Below, piece by piece: positions 54,294 through 64,000 of a stretch of 64,000 nucleotides of DNA (the stretch's first letter is position 1; each line of letters starts with the position of its first letter). Location of the stretch: the NCBI GenBank assembly GCA_013365365.1, contig JABVXU010000085.1, positions 1-64,000 of the forward strand. The letters are read 5' to 3'. This DNA comes from Cruorifilaria tuberocauda. Its lineage: Eukaryota; Nematoda; Chromadorea; Rhabditida; Onchocercidae. The notes beneath the pieces were generated by a model. That model ran no database searches, had not been told where the DNA came from, and was given only the letters and a program-made list of their open reading frames with translations. Both the position numbers and the translations under genes were made by a program.

Positions 54294-57200
54294 TCAACAC
54301 TGAGTAGCACAGTAAGTTCGTTGCAACACTCCTTTCTCGCCTTCTAGAAGTCGACAAGCCTTATTCAGCAGCTGCTGAACTTTTTGACAGTTTGGATTGG
54401 TGGGTGTTGCAGCACATGGAAGAAGTTGATATGTACGGAAACCGACGCATCGATCGACCATCGTAATCAGTAAACGACCGCGTTCATCCCGATTAATAAC
54501 TAATTTTTCGTGTGATTCCAGAAAATTAATCTGGAAAAATAAAGTATTTTTCTTATAGTCAAAAAATATAATAAAATGTAAGATCAATTGTAAATAGATG
54601 CATGCTAAATCTAGGTATTATCCATCGCACATTAAACTAATTATATGGTAAAACCAAAATTATAAAAACTTCATAGACTATAGTCTATGAAGCACTTCTC
54701 GAGATTGGAATAATTTTAATTTATTCAAAATTTATTTGCCTGAATAGTTCCCAAAGCGAGAAACATCAGCAATACTCCACTATGTCGTTTTTGATAAACC
54801 AAAGCATCTAGCTGTTGGCGAACATTGCTGTACTCATACACTGGTTGAAGCTCCTTATCCATATAATCACTATAAAACATATAAAATAATATCAGAATAA
54901 GATGGATGTAATGAACCAACAATAATAGAGAAAAAATGTGGCCACGCCTTCACAAAATAAAATTTCTTGCCGAGATAATAGCAACAAATTTTTCCAAAAA
55001 AATTTTCTAAAAAATTTCTTAAATTTTATTTAGAAGAGGGGAAAACGATAAAAACACCTGAAAAGTTCCACAACACGGATTTTTTTTGCCAATCGTTGAT
55101 CATTGACAGTGTCCAAGGTAGTCCATTCCAAGAAAGTCCACGGGTCCTGGTCTATATCAGATATCATCAAATATCGCTCAGTTTCCTTTTCTACACCACG
55201 CCTAAGAAAATTTGAAGTACTAATGAAACAGTAAAATATAACCAACACTACTACTAGAATGTATAGGAAAACAAGTGTTTGAATATTACAGTAATTGAGT
55301 GTAACAGTAATGAGAATAGTAATACTACGCAGTGAAACATACAGTGAATGGTCTTGCAAACCAGAACAATTATATTCGATTTGTTAGTGAAACCGGATTT
55401 AATCATAATGATGTGAAAATTGCCTGCGGGAAACAGATGAATTGTCGACAAACAGAGTACAGTGAGTGCCATCGCTGAGAACGCAGCCAAAACCATATTT
55501 GTTAGTATAATCCACCCATTTGCTCACCATATTCAATTGAAAATCAAGCAAGTGGGGTGTTTCATCTGACACTAAAACAAAAATAGTTAGATAAAAGAAA
55601 TCAAATATAAAGCGAAGACCAAATTTCGAATTTACCTGCAACAAATCAAATCGACTGAATGTATGAAACACAATTTTAAGAATGCTAACAAATTTTCCCA
55701 AAGACTTACATGAAAGCATCTCAAGTTCATATCAATTTCTTTAAGAAATTGTGACACTTCTAAAATAATTATGACAGTACCAGTATAATATCCTAGTAGC
55801 AATTGTTTGTACAGGGTTTTACAATCAGAAACTGATCGTGGCCGACCATTCACGCATCCTTCGGAACCAATTCCAGAATCACCAATGCTGCAACCTCCGA
55901 TAGCCTGCAATTTCTAAAATTTCATGAAAAATTTGAAGATTCCCGCAGACAAATAAAAATGAAATGAGAACTACAAAATGAGTGATTTTTACCTGCAACG
56001 GTACTCGACTCTCGTTTTAAAAACATTTATGTTAGCAAAGTTAATGTCAAACTACTCATGATAAAAACATCAGATAGAAAACGCATAGCAACATACTTGA
56101 TCAAAATTTGCTGTCTTAGACAATTGGATAATGGTGTTTTCTTTCCTTTTTGCTAAGAATGGTTCCTGTGTTCTAAAATATCTTTATTCAATTGAAAAGG
56201 GAAATGACTAAAATACAAGCATTCAAATGTCCACTACTAATCGAAGAGGGGAATGATATTACTGAAGCAAATAGAAATCATTCGATAGGAAATTATCTTT
56301 TACTGCAATGCAACACTTACTCGTAATGTCTATCACGGATTGATCAAAATTCCTGTTTGTCTCATTTCAACAGATTTATTGGAATAGATTGAAAAGCAAG
56401 TTAAAACTTGGACGAACTATCGTTGCCGATGCTAGCAAATTCTTTTTAAGGTGAGCAAACTAACCCCGCAATGTCTTTGCTACTAAAGTATGGATGACGT
56501 TTAACAGCAGCTATTTTCATCCGAACCATTGCATCTGGAATGAGCAACCTGGAAAGGATGTTATATTTTCCGATTTGATCTTTTTGAGAAGAGATCCAGT
56601 GTTTCAGCAATATAAATCACCTATTAACTATCAAGAATATCAACTGAATAAGTGCTAATAAATTAAGTAAATTACCTCACTATACGCATATCACTTACTT
56701 TGAAATAAGATCTTCGGCAGAAGTGCAAATTTTCGGTTTCATGGGAAATGAATAATCGCAGGATGCTATTTTGACATAAGTTCTTTCTAATGTATCAGCC
56801 TCAAATGGCGGCTTGCCGACCAACATGCAATACAGGATACAACCAATGGACCACGCTTCGGACTCTTTCGAATGACCTTCTCGTTTAAGTACCTGCAAAA
56901 TTTATCCTTTTTCATTCATCTTATTTTTTCCCAAGCTGCTTTCCTTACAAAAATTTTCATCAAATTTAACAGAAACTGGATGTCGCAAAAGAAAACATAT
57001 TACAGTGCTGCATTAATAGCAATCACCGTCAATAGAAATGATAAGAACCACTTATCAGGAAGTGATAAGATAAGACATTAAAGATCTATTACTTATGAGA
57101 TACGAAAGCTTCCATCACTTTAATAATCATCGTCGCAAAATTGGTCAGAAAATGGGATAGATATAATTATTTTATTCGAAGTCATCGCTTAATTATCCGC

Positions 57201-59375
57201 ATGGCAGCAACGCATTGCCGCTAAATCAACGATTTTCAATTTATAAAAAATCACTTCTCCCTTATTCAGCCCGATGCTTCCAGAAAAGAATACCAGTTTC
57301 AATAAAAAAAAAGCTCGATAAGATTTCTGAGACTAAAAAAACAAAAATATGTTCCAGGCTTATTTACTACTCCAAAAAAAGTGGAATGGTTCACAAGATA
57401 AGAAAGAGGGAAAAATGATTGTAATGCACAAAAGAGAATGAATGGAACTGAAGGAGAATCCGCTCTTAGAAAATGATACTTTTGGTAAGTTAAAAAAAAT
57501 GGGGGGATGAAAAGAAAAGGAAAGAAGAGAACCGATATTTTAATATTGTAAAATGTTACGAAAATTATGCGTTAGGAATGAGTGGAAAAAAACATGCATA
57601 CCTGTGGCGAAAGATAATTTGGCGTTCCACAAACATTCAAAGAGGAATATGGCAAATCACTTAGTTTCAAAGACAATCCAAAATCTGCCAATTTAACCTA
57701 TAATTTAGCTTCTGCACCAACAAAAAACGTTCAATAATTCGAGCAAGCGAAAATTTTCGTTTGGAATAGAGGAGATTCCCACAACAAGCCAGTTCTTGCT
57801 CCCGTCGAATAACACATTTAAATGACTAGTTGATAAATAAATAGTCAGTTGCATTAAGCGCAGAATATGGATATAGAAGTAGTTCTTTACTAAAGAAATT
57901 AATTATAAGTTAAATGAGTTTTCTTAACATATCTTGCTGGAGAAAATATCCCAATTAAAAATTAATATATTAATGAATGGAGATTGAAATTACCTGATCG
58001 TTATTGCTAAGGAGAATATTACCGGGTTTCAGATCACGATGCAAAATACCAACTTCTTCGTGTAAATATGTGACGGCGTCAACAATTTGCAATAAATACA
58101 TTCGGGCACTGTGATCCCTTAGTCGTCCTCCTGAAGCGAAGGAAAACTGTGAAGAAAAAGAAAAAGAGGAAGGTAACAGAAAACGTTTCTATTAGAATGA
58201 ATAGTAGTATGTTATTAGTGACATTAACCTAAGAAGTAGTAGTTGGAACCTCTATAACTAACCGAACCTGTAAAAAAAATCCCGAAATACTGCGAAATTA
58301 CGCCTTAACATCATTACGACCTAATTAAGTGCATTTTTTTCCATAAGTCTTGCTATTTTGGATAATTATAAAGATCAAATATTTAAAAATGAAAAAAAAA
58401 CAACTGCTGATAACAGTTTTGGCAAGTAAAATAAATTGGACTAAAATTTTGTGATACTTCCAACAGCACCTAGATGTCAGTGATATCTAAGACGCGATAG
58501 TGATATCCAGAAGGCAATACATGACTAAAACCAAAAGGTCGGAAATTTAATCCCTAGTTTCAGAAGCTTCAGAAACATATTCAGGTACGAGATAATGTGT
58601 TAAGGAAGTGATAGGGCACGAAATAAGAGTTTATTTTTTTATTTTTTGCTCAGCAGTACAATCCAAAAAAGCAACAAACCAGGTGCATTTTGGATACGAC
58701 AAAGGAGGGTTCCGTTATGACAAAGTTCAAGAACCATATAGACATTGATATTATCTTCGAAACAGCCCAAAAATTTGACCACATTTGGATGGTTCAGTGG
58801 CTCGTGGATAGCTATCTCTTTGCGCATCTTTTCCAATTGTGAATGTTTGATGAGACGACTTTTCGGAACAATTTTCAATGCCACTTCCATTGCAGACGAT
58901 GAGTCTTTTGCTGCATAACAACGCGCAAAACCTCCCTCAAATACTGCAGATCATCTTTTTTCCTCACTCTCATTTCATAAATTCAAACTTTACATTTTGT
59001 CGGATAATTCAATTAAACGTTGATCAGGAAGTAATGGTAGCAGAGTTACTTGAAGCAGAAAGACTGCTTTTCAAAAATAAGCATAGATAATAATGGAAAG
59101 TGAAGGATTGAGTTCAATAACCAAATTAAGATGATAATAAAGACAAAAATAGCAAATCGAATAGGAATCGATATATTGATGCAAAGACTTATTTTTGTAT
59201 GAAAGGAAAATTACCTTACCTTACCAAGATAAAGTGTTGGTGCATAATGATGAAAACTATGTGGCTCATAGAGAATACTCGGCAAAACTTCCTTGACTGC
59301 TGCATCATCCGTATGTTCATTATTTGGATTACCATTTGAAGTACAAGGGCCTAACTGTTCCAACTTTGGTGCCAT
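54294..59375 (-). CDS. Divergent polo-like serine/threonine kinase with two polo boxes
   Basis: Twelve exons, in transcript order: 59375-59220, 58935-58680, 58130-57994, 57697-57602, 56892-56699, 56548-56465, 56172-56097, 55904-55781, 55571-55424, 55201-55058, 54869-54740 and 54530-54294; about 593 residues against 603 in human PLK1. The kinase domain has the glycine loop LGKGGFARCY, K73 in ALKIVPK, E92, HRDLKPGN (168-175), DFG (188-190), CGTPNYLSP and LVGKPPFE. Polo box 1 has VSKWVDYTNKYGFG (W393). Polo box 2 has QINFLESHEKLVI (H522, K524) and FRTYQL, so the phosphopeptide pocket is intact. Oddities: the activating T-loop threonine (PLK1 T210) is N204, APE is SPQ, and the DxW motif is EAW. 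It is expected to phosphorylate mitotic or centrosomal partners; which C. elegans plk it corresponds to is unclear. Two joins (after 55424 and 54740) need GC donors, and the exon 8 end is uncertain. Confidence 0.85.
54669..54692. repeat. 24-base perfect palindrome in a kinase intron
   Basis: CTTCATAGACTA is followed directly by its exact reverse complement. It lies in the last intron of the polo-like kinase gene. Such palindromes can form a cruciform, or a hairpin in RNA. Confidence 0.9.
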
Positions 59376-59378
59376 ACA

Positions 59379-59390
59379 CTGAAATTTTTT
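59379..59390 (-). other. Probable spliced-leader acceptor of the polo-like kinase gene
   Basis: On the minus strand aaaaaatttcag ends three bases before the chosen ATG. An acceptor this close to the start codon, with no upstream coding exon found, is typical of nematode trans-splicing; a cis-spliced noncoding first exon remains possible. Confidence 0.5.
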
Positions 59391-60344
59391 AGTCAACACT
59401 TATGAGCAGTACAAATTATAAATTTAAGGTACCGACGAATGCATAATATAAACAAGAATTTAAGGATGAGAAATGAAGAGATAATTATGCAAAAAGAGCT
59501 GTAACAGTATTGTAAAAGAAGAGACAAAAGCAATTCACTACAATGAGTGATTCAAGGGAAGAAAGAAACGAACCTATGCTAACATTCACGGGGGAGAGAG
59601 ACGGAAAGAGATTGTAACCGAGAAGAAATCGTATCAAACGCAAGATGGCATCCATCCTTCACTTCTTTCTTTTTAGATTATTTAGGTGGCGGCAAAAATG
59701 AACTAATTTTTTTCTTTTTCTTCTCAGCATGGCAGATCTAATCTATTTCATCTTCGTTAACTTCTAATCCTCACTTTCACCCCATATAACTTTAGGCACT
59801 ATATCACAGCTGGCGTTTAAGATTACTTATTATATATATCTATAATACTTATTAAGAATGCTTATTAATTATAAATTATAATATTAACTATAAATGCTTA
59901 TTAAGAATCGGCCATTTAAATTTCTTCTTATGCTTTGGTAGTGTAAACAGATACGCGAATAAGGATATGACAGTCATAGAAGATAGTAAAGAACGCAGAT
60001 CAACAATATATAATATAATCTGATGTCATAATAACTCTACTCTTCCACTTTTTCTTAACTAATCTGATCTGATCTCTTCCAGCCAATATCTATTATAACC
60101 TTTTTATCATCAAATACGACATGTCACATAGGTATAAAGCATATAAAGGAAAGACGATATTACAATAACGAAGTTGGAAGTTTATGTAGTAAATTTTTCA
60201 AATGAGGCTGACCGTTTAGAAGTAGAAGAGCAAAAATCGAATTTCTAATATAACGGAAGTAATATGAACAAACGAATTGCCTTCACTTTTTTTTATTCCA
60301 TAGAGTGGATCTCATCACGACACAATCTTGAATGACACGATGCA

Positions 60345-60438
60345 TGACGTACCTCAGATGACGTGAAACGTGAAATAACACCTTGTAACATGCACGTGAC
60401 ATAACTACAAACAGTCTGAACTGAATGCAGCATGACGC
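60345..60438. promoter_or_regulatory. Cluster of CRE-like and G-box words upstream of the kinase gene
   Basis: TGACGT occurs at 60345 and 60359, CACGTG at 60393 and TGACGC at 60433, all within 94 bases and about 1 kb upstream of the kinase start. In AT-rich DNA such a density of CG-containing words is uncommon. A bZIP or bHLH-responsive element is a possibility; the function is inferred. Confidence 0.3.
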
Positions 60439-62066
60439 AATCCCAAACGAGGCAGAATGTAATACAATCTCAAGTTAATTCTGCATAGGATTATTTGAAG
60501 TGCTTTGTGACACGTTTTAAAATAACGCATGTGAAAACGCCGTTAATCATTGAAGCATTGAAAGGAGAAATGACTGAATATACTGCACAGAAAGCAAGAA
60601 GGAAAACGCTGCAAGAAAATACCACGTTGTATCAATTTGATACATGATCGTGCAGATATGTGTCGAAAGGGATCGGAAGAGAAGAAACCAACTTATATAA
60701 TTCTAAGGTAAGTGCAACAATGATACATATCCGTAATTATCTGGAAAATTGATTTATAAGATTTTCGAAATGAAATGTTTGGAGGAATTAAGGCCATAAA
60801 GAATGTAGAGAAAAGAAAATCGTTGTAACAGTAATGGAAATGCTGAACAAGGAAAGAAAACATTGTGTAGAAGAGAAGGAAGTATACGAGTGTAGAGGGC
60901 AAAGGTAGCGGATGACAAGTTATCTAACCTGTGATTGTTCCTTTGACCAACCATAAGACAGAGACATTTGGTGACATCTGAAAATGATAGCAATGGCATG
61001 TGAAATAGTTTACCTGCCACAAAAAACTAATGAAAATCCCGACAAGTGTGCAATGATAACAACGATAATGATAATAGAACTGGCGAACGGAAGTCGTACT
61101 GTCTGTCTTGCTACTCTCGAATAAAAAATTGAACTAAAAAGGGATCTAGGAACCGTATGAGCCGTATAATAAAATATGAGCAATATAATAAACAAATAGA
61201 TAGTAACATAAGAAATACATCAAAAAGGCAGTGAAGTGTTATCCGAGAAGTAGGATTTACAAAAAAATTTCAGGCTAAATCTTCTCAAAATGAATGAGAA
61301 ATGGATGAGGGCTGCCGAAAAAAGGAAATACGGAATTAAGAGATAAAGATGAAGCTGTACAATCATTTTCGAGGATGACACCTGGCCATTTAAGCTTCAA
61401 GTTGAATATTTGTAAACCGCTTGATAATTTCAATGTATCTATGGATGAATTTAAACAATGACATCATGAAGTGTTTACAGAAAATAACTGTTGTAATGAT
61501 GATAATATTAGTGTTGATATTATTGATGATAATACTGATATTGATGACAGTGAATAGTAAAAAGGAGTAGAAAGGATGAGATATAACAGTTGGATAGAAT
61601 ACTTCATACGGAAAAGTGACAAGCAACAGGAAATTGCCTGCAACTTATGCGGGAAAAAATGTATAATAGAGCAGAGAATTGAAAAAAGAATGATAGAAAG
61701 GTTATATAACAATAGAAAGTGGCTAATTAGAAATGGTTTAAAAATTTATTTCTTCCCTTTATATTGACGCAGTAGAAAGGTGACACTGCTGCTATTATCT
61801 ACCTGTTATTCTTCTGAACAGTAGCAGAAGCGCAGCAACCAATTGACCTACTTCTAGGATATGATCAAGAGACGAAACAAGAAAGACGAGTTACAAATCT
61901 CTGAAAAGGTGAAGGAAGAATCATTTCTCTCTCCTTCTCACACTTCCAGATTCACAGTCTGCAAATGAGAAAAAACGGAACGATTTTGCAACGATAATTG
62001 ATAATTGTTCGCTGCGAAGATCAACAATTGTAATTAAAAACTTTCTCTCTCAATCACATAACATAC

Positions 62067-62239
62067 TTCCTCCAGTAATTGAAACCTTTGCCAGGTTATC
62101 GATACTAATGATGAGATCAATAGAATGCGTGTTTGGGACTGTATTGCCGATGAAATCATTGCAATACTTCCCTTGGTTCGTTGTCGATAAAATTGCAGCT
62201 CTGAAGCTTCAAGCCAGCCTCGCTTTTTATTATTTTGAT
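62067..62239 (-). other. Orphan exon-like open segment
   Basis: On the minus strand a segment bounded by a tggttag acceptor and a strong donor (GAGGAA^gtatgt) is open for 57 codons (for example KRGWLEASELQFYRQRTKG and TRILLISSLVSITW). It could be a 5' exon of the kinase gene or of an unseen gene. No partner exons or family were found. Confidence 0.25.
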
Positions 62240-63389
62240 CTAACCAGGATATAAAAAACAATAATGATTTGAGTAAGAAAAGTCAAGAACAAAGTTGTCC
62301 AGAACTCTCGAGAAAAAAGTACGATTTTGAATTTACACAGCAACCTTACCTAAGTATTCAATGAAAAAGAGTTGAAAATTCATTCTCAACTTCCTTATTA
62401 TTTTAATCAATACCTTTCTCGCATTTACATTCCTTTACCTTTCAGTCTCAGATTATTTACATTTGGTAGCGTAATTCCTACAATTGCTGAAAAAAACCAA
62501 AAATTACTTCATTTCAAGGGGAAGAAAGACTCAGTAAAAATGGACAAACGAACAGGTGGGCAGACAAACGCTTATACATATTGTGGACAATTTAACAATT
62601 GAAAGGAATGATAAGGAAGTGATGTGAATGTATGAATTAGCGATTAAAAAGAAAAGTAAAACATAATAGAAAGCGGCATGACCAATTTTAAATTACACAA
62701 TAATTGCAAATATCAAATCCTACGAGCTATTAATCCACGCTCTGTCCTTCATTCATGCAAATTTTTTACTGGAACTATCAGTAATATGCTTTTTTTGAAT
62801 TCTATAAGTAATACTATCTATTTATCTGTCTACCTGCTATCTTATATAGAATCATTTCGCCCACATTTTCAATTTTATTTTGTCGGAATAATTTCTACAT
62901 AAATTAAATTAAAACTCATTAGATGTAAATTATTCCAAAATCTCAGCCGGAAATCAAGGAGAGAACTGTTTCGTAGTTGGAAACGTAAACCTTTTCCGAA
63001 AATATCAGTGAATGATTATGTCCGTAGATATAAAAATTGCAGATGACCTAACTTGATTGACTTTACAGATTGAAAGGTAGGACCAGCTAGATCTTCAGCT
63101 ACAATGAACTTAGAATGAGAAGGAAAACCGTTCGAAATTGTAAGAAGTGATTTCCTTTGAATCTGGAAAAAACACTGGAGCCAAAATATTTACATGAACA
63201 TCGTCCGACATAATCAGCAGTGACTTGCCAGAAAACCTACTCAAAAGAACCTTGAAGTAATAAGTAAGTGATGCTTATCATAGTAGAAGACAACCTGATC
63301 AACGGTGAATCAGTACTAAACGTGGAATGGATGAAAAGTTAAAAGGGAATTCAGTGGCAATTTTTGAAAGTGAAAAAAGAAGAAAGGAA

Positions 63390-63600
63390 TGACCACTCCC
63401 TGCGCCCTCCCGTCTCTCGGTGATACAGAGACTCTCGAAGTGCCTCACCCTGCTAGAGTGTCAAGTGAAGGTGACGAAGCCGAGACATCCTCTCCTTGCC
63501 CTGGCCACTCGTCACGACGCTCCCGTGTCCCGTGCGTTCTCCGTGCCCTTGCACACGTCTCTCTCCTTATTTGTCCGTGCACACACACTCAGTGTTGCTG
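63390..63600. other. GC-rich stretch near the right edge
   Basis: About 55-65% G+C over 200 bases, in sharp contrast to its surroundings, with many CG dinucleotides and pyrimidine-rich strings on the plus strand. Two overlapping plus-strand frames are open (71 and 66 codons) but low in complexity (Ser/Pro/Arg/Cys). It may be a promoter-associated GC island, an exon of a gene beyond the edge, or foreign DNA. Confidence 0.45.
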
Positions 63601-64000
63601 GTAACAATCGAGTACAATAGTTAGGGATGGATACATTGAAATGTAGTGAGATAGAAGGGAAATGGAAGAGAACAGGAAGGAAATGATAAAAATAATGGAA
63701 AATGCAACGAAGTGTAATGATGCGGAAGGATAGCCGTGTGGACAGGACGCGATGATGATAATAGATCATAAATTATGCCGTCATCGGCGGGGTACCATTG
63801 GTATCTTCTCCTCCTCCCTTCCCTCTTACCAAAAGTTCAAGTAGAGACTGCTAACTCTCACATGGAGGTGTTACCGATAAATCTTTAGATAGCTAACCTC
63901 TTCAACACCACTGTCACAACTTTATCATAACAAGTGGTTAGCTGTGAAGTTTACTCATATAAATTCGCGGCTTATCAGCAGACTTAATTAGTAATGAAAA

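Larger units (their letters stand above)
59380..64000. other. Right-edge region upstream of the polo-like kinase gene
   Basis: About 4.6 kb with no recognisable gene. It includes a cluster of TGACG and CACGTG words (60345-60438), an orphan exon-like open segment on the minus strand (62067-62239) and a GC-rich stretch (63390-63600), listed separately. AT-rich imperfect repeats of CTTATTAAGAAT occur near 59847 and 59898. The rest shows nothing beyond simple sequence. Confidence 0.5.

Noticed and set aside
55321..55440. Frameshift or pseudogene lesion in polo box 1
   Set aside because: At first the frame seemed broken after DNSSV, with TAA codons following. A GC donor with the right phase joins cleanly to the next exon and gives a full polo box, so an intact gene is the simpler explanation.
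59193..59202. TTTTGTATGA, identical to the first ten bases of lsy-6
   Set aside because: The following bases diverge completely from lsy-6 and no hairpin precursor is apparent; it lies in an intron of the kinase gene and is likely chance.

Overview
The window looks like nuclear DNA of a parasitic nematode, most likely a clade III spirurid or filarial worm. The evidence is AT-rich sequence, compact multi-exon genes with TTTTCAG-type acceptors and GTAAGT, GTTTGT or GTATGT donors, long AT-rich intergenic stretches, a nematode transthyretin-like protein, and close relatives of C. elegans genes. The species call is inference. No bacterial operons, CRISPR arrays, rRNA or convincing tRNA genes were seen. 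All gene models are hand-built from splice sites, reading frame and family motifs.

Layout from left to right. (1) 1489-4002, plus strand: a seven-exon gene for a helical protein of about 232 residues that I do not recognise. (2) 4003-20643: about 16.6 kb without a convincing gene, holding microsatellites and a GC-rich island; probably regulatory DNA for the next gene. (3) 20657-29758, plus strand: an Nkx6-class homeobox gene, the cog-1 homologue, with eight coding exons, two introns of 2.9 and 4.2 kb, a poly-serine tract, an eh1-like repressor motif and a homeodomain split after position 46. Its 3'UTR ends near an AATAAA at 30338 and carries two adjacent ATACAAAA words, the seed match of the C. 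elegans microRNA lsy-6. (4) 30356-41845: about 11.5 kb with only weak open frames, plus a sequence at 33158 matching 20 of 22 bases of the nematode SL1 spliced leader and followed by GT. (5) 41846-42914, plus: a secreted transthyretin-like protein gene of three exons. (6) 46395-50467, plus: a complete synaptotagmin gene, snt-1, with ten exons, one membrane segment and two C2 domains with all expected calcium ligands. (7) 54294-59375, minus: a twelve-exon polo-like kinase gene with a divergent activation segment, an intact polo-box pocket and two introns that appear to use GC donors. (8) 59380-64000: upstream DNA of the kinase gene with a CRE/G-box cluster, an orphan exon-like segment and a GC-rich stretch near the right edge.

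The genes do not form an operon or one pathway: there are a neuronal-type transcription factor, a synaptic vesicle calcium sensor, a secreted nematode-specific protein and a cell-cycle kinase, spaced by kilobases. The items most worth checking are the lsy-6-type sites in the cog-1 3'UTR, the SL1-like element, the GC-AG introns and altered T-loop of the polo-like kinase, and the unidentified helical gene at the left.
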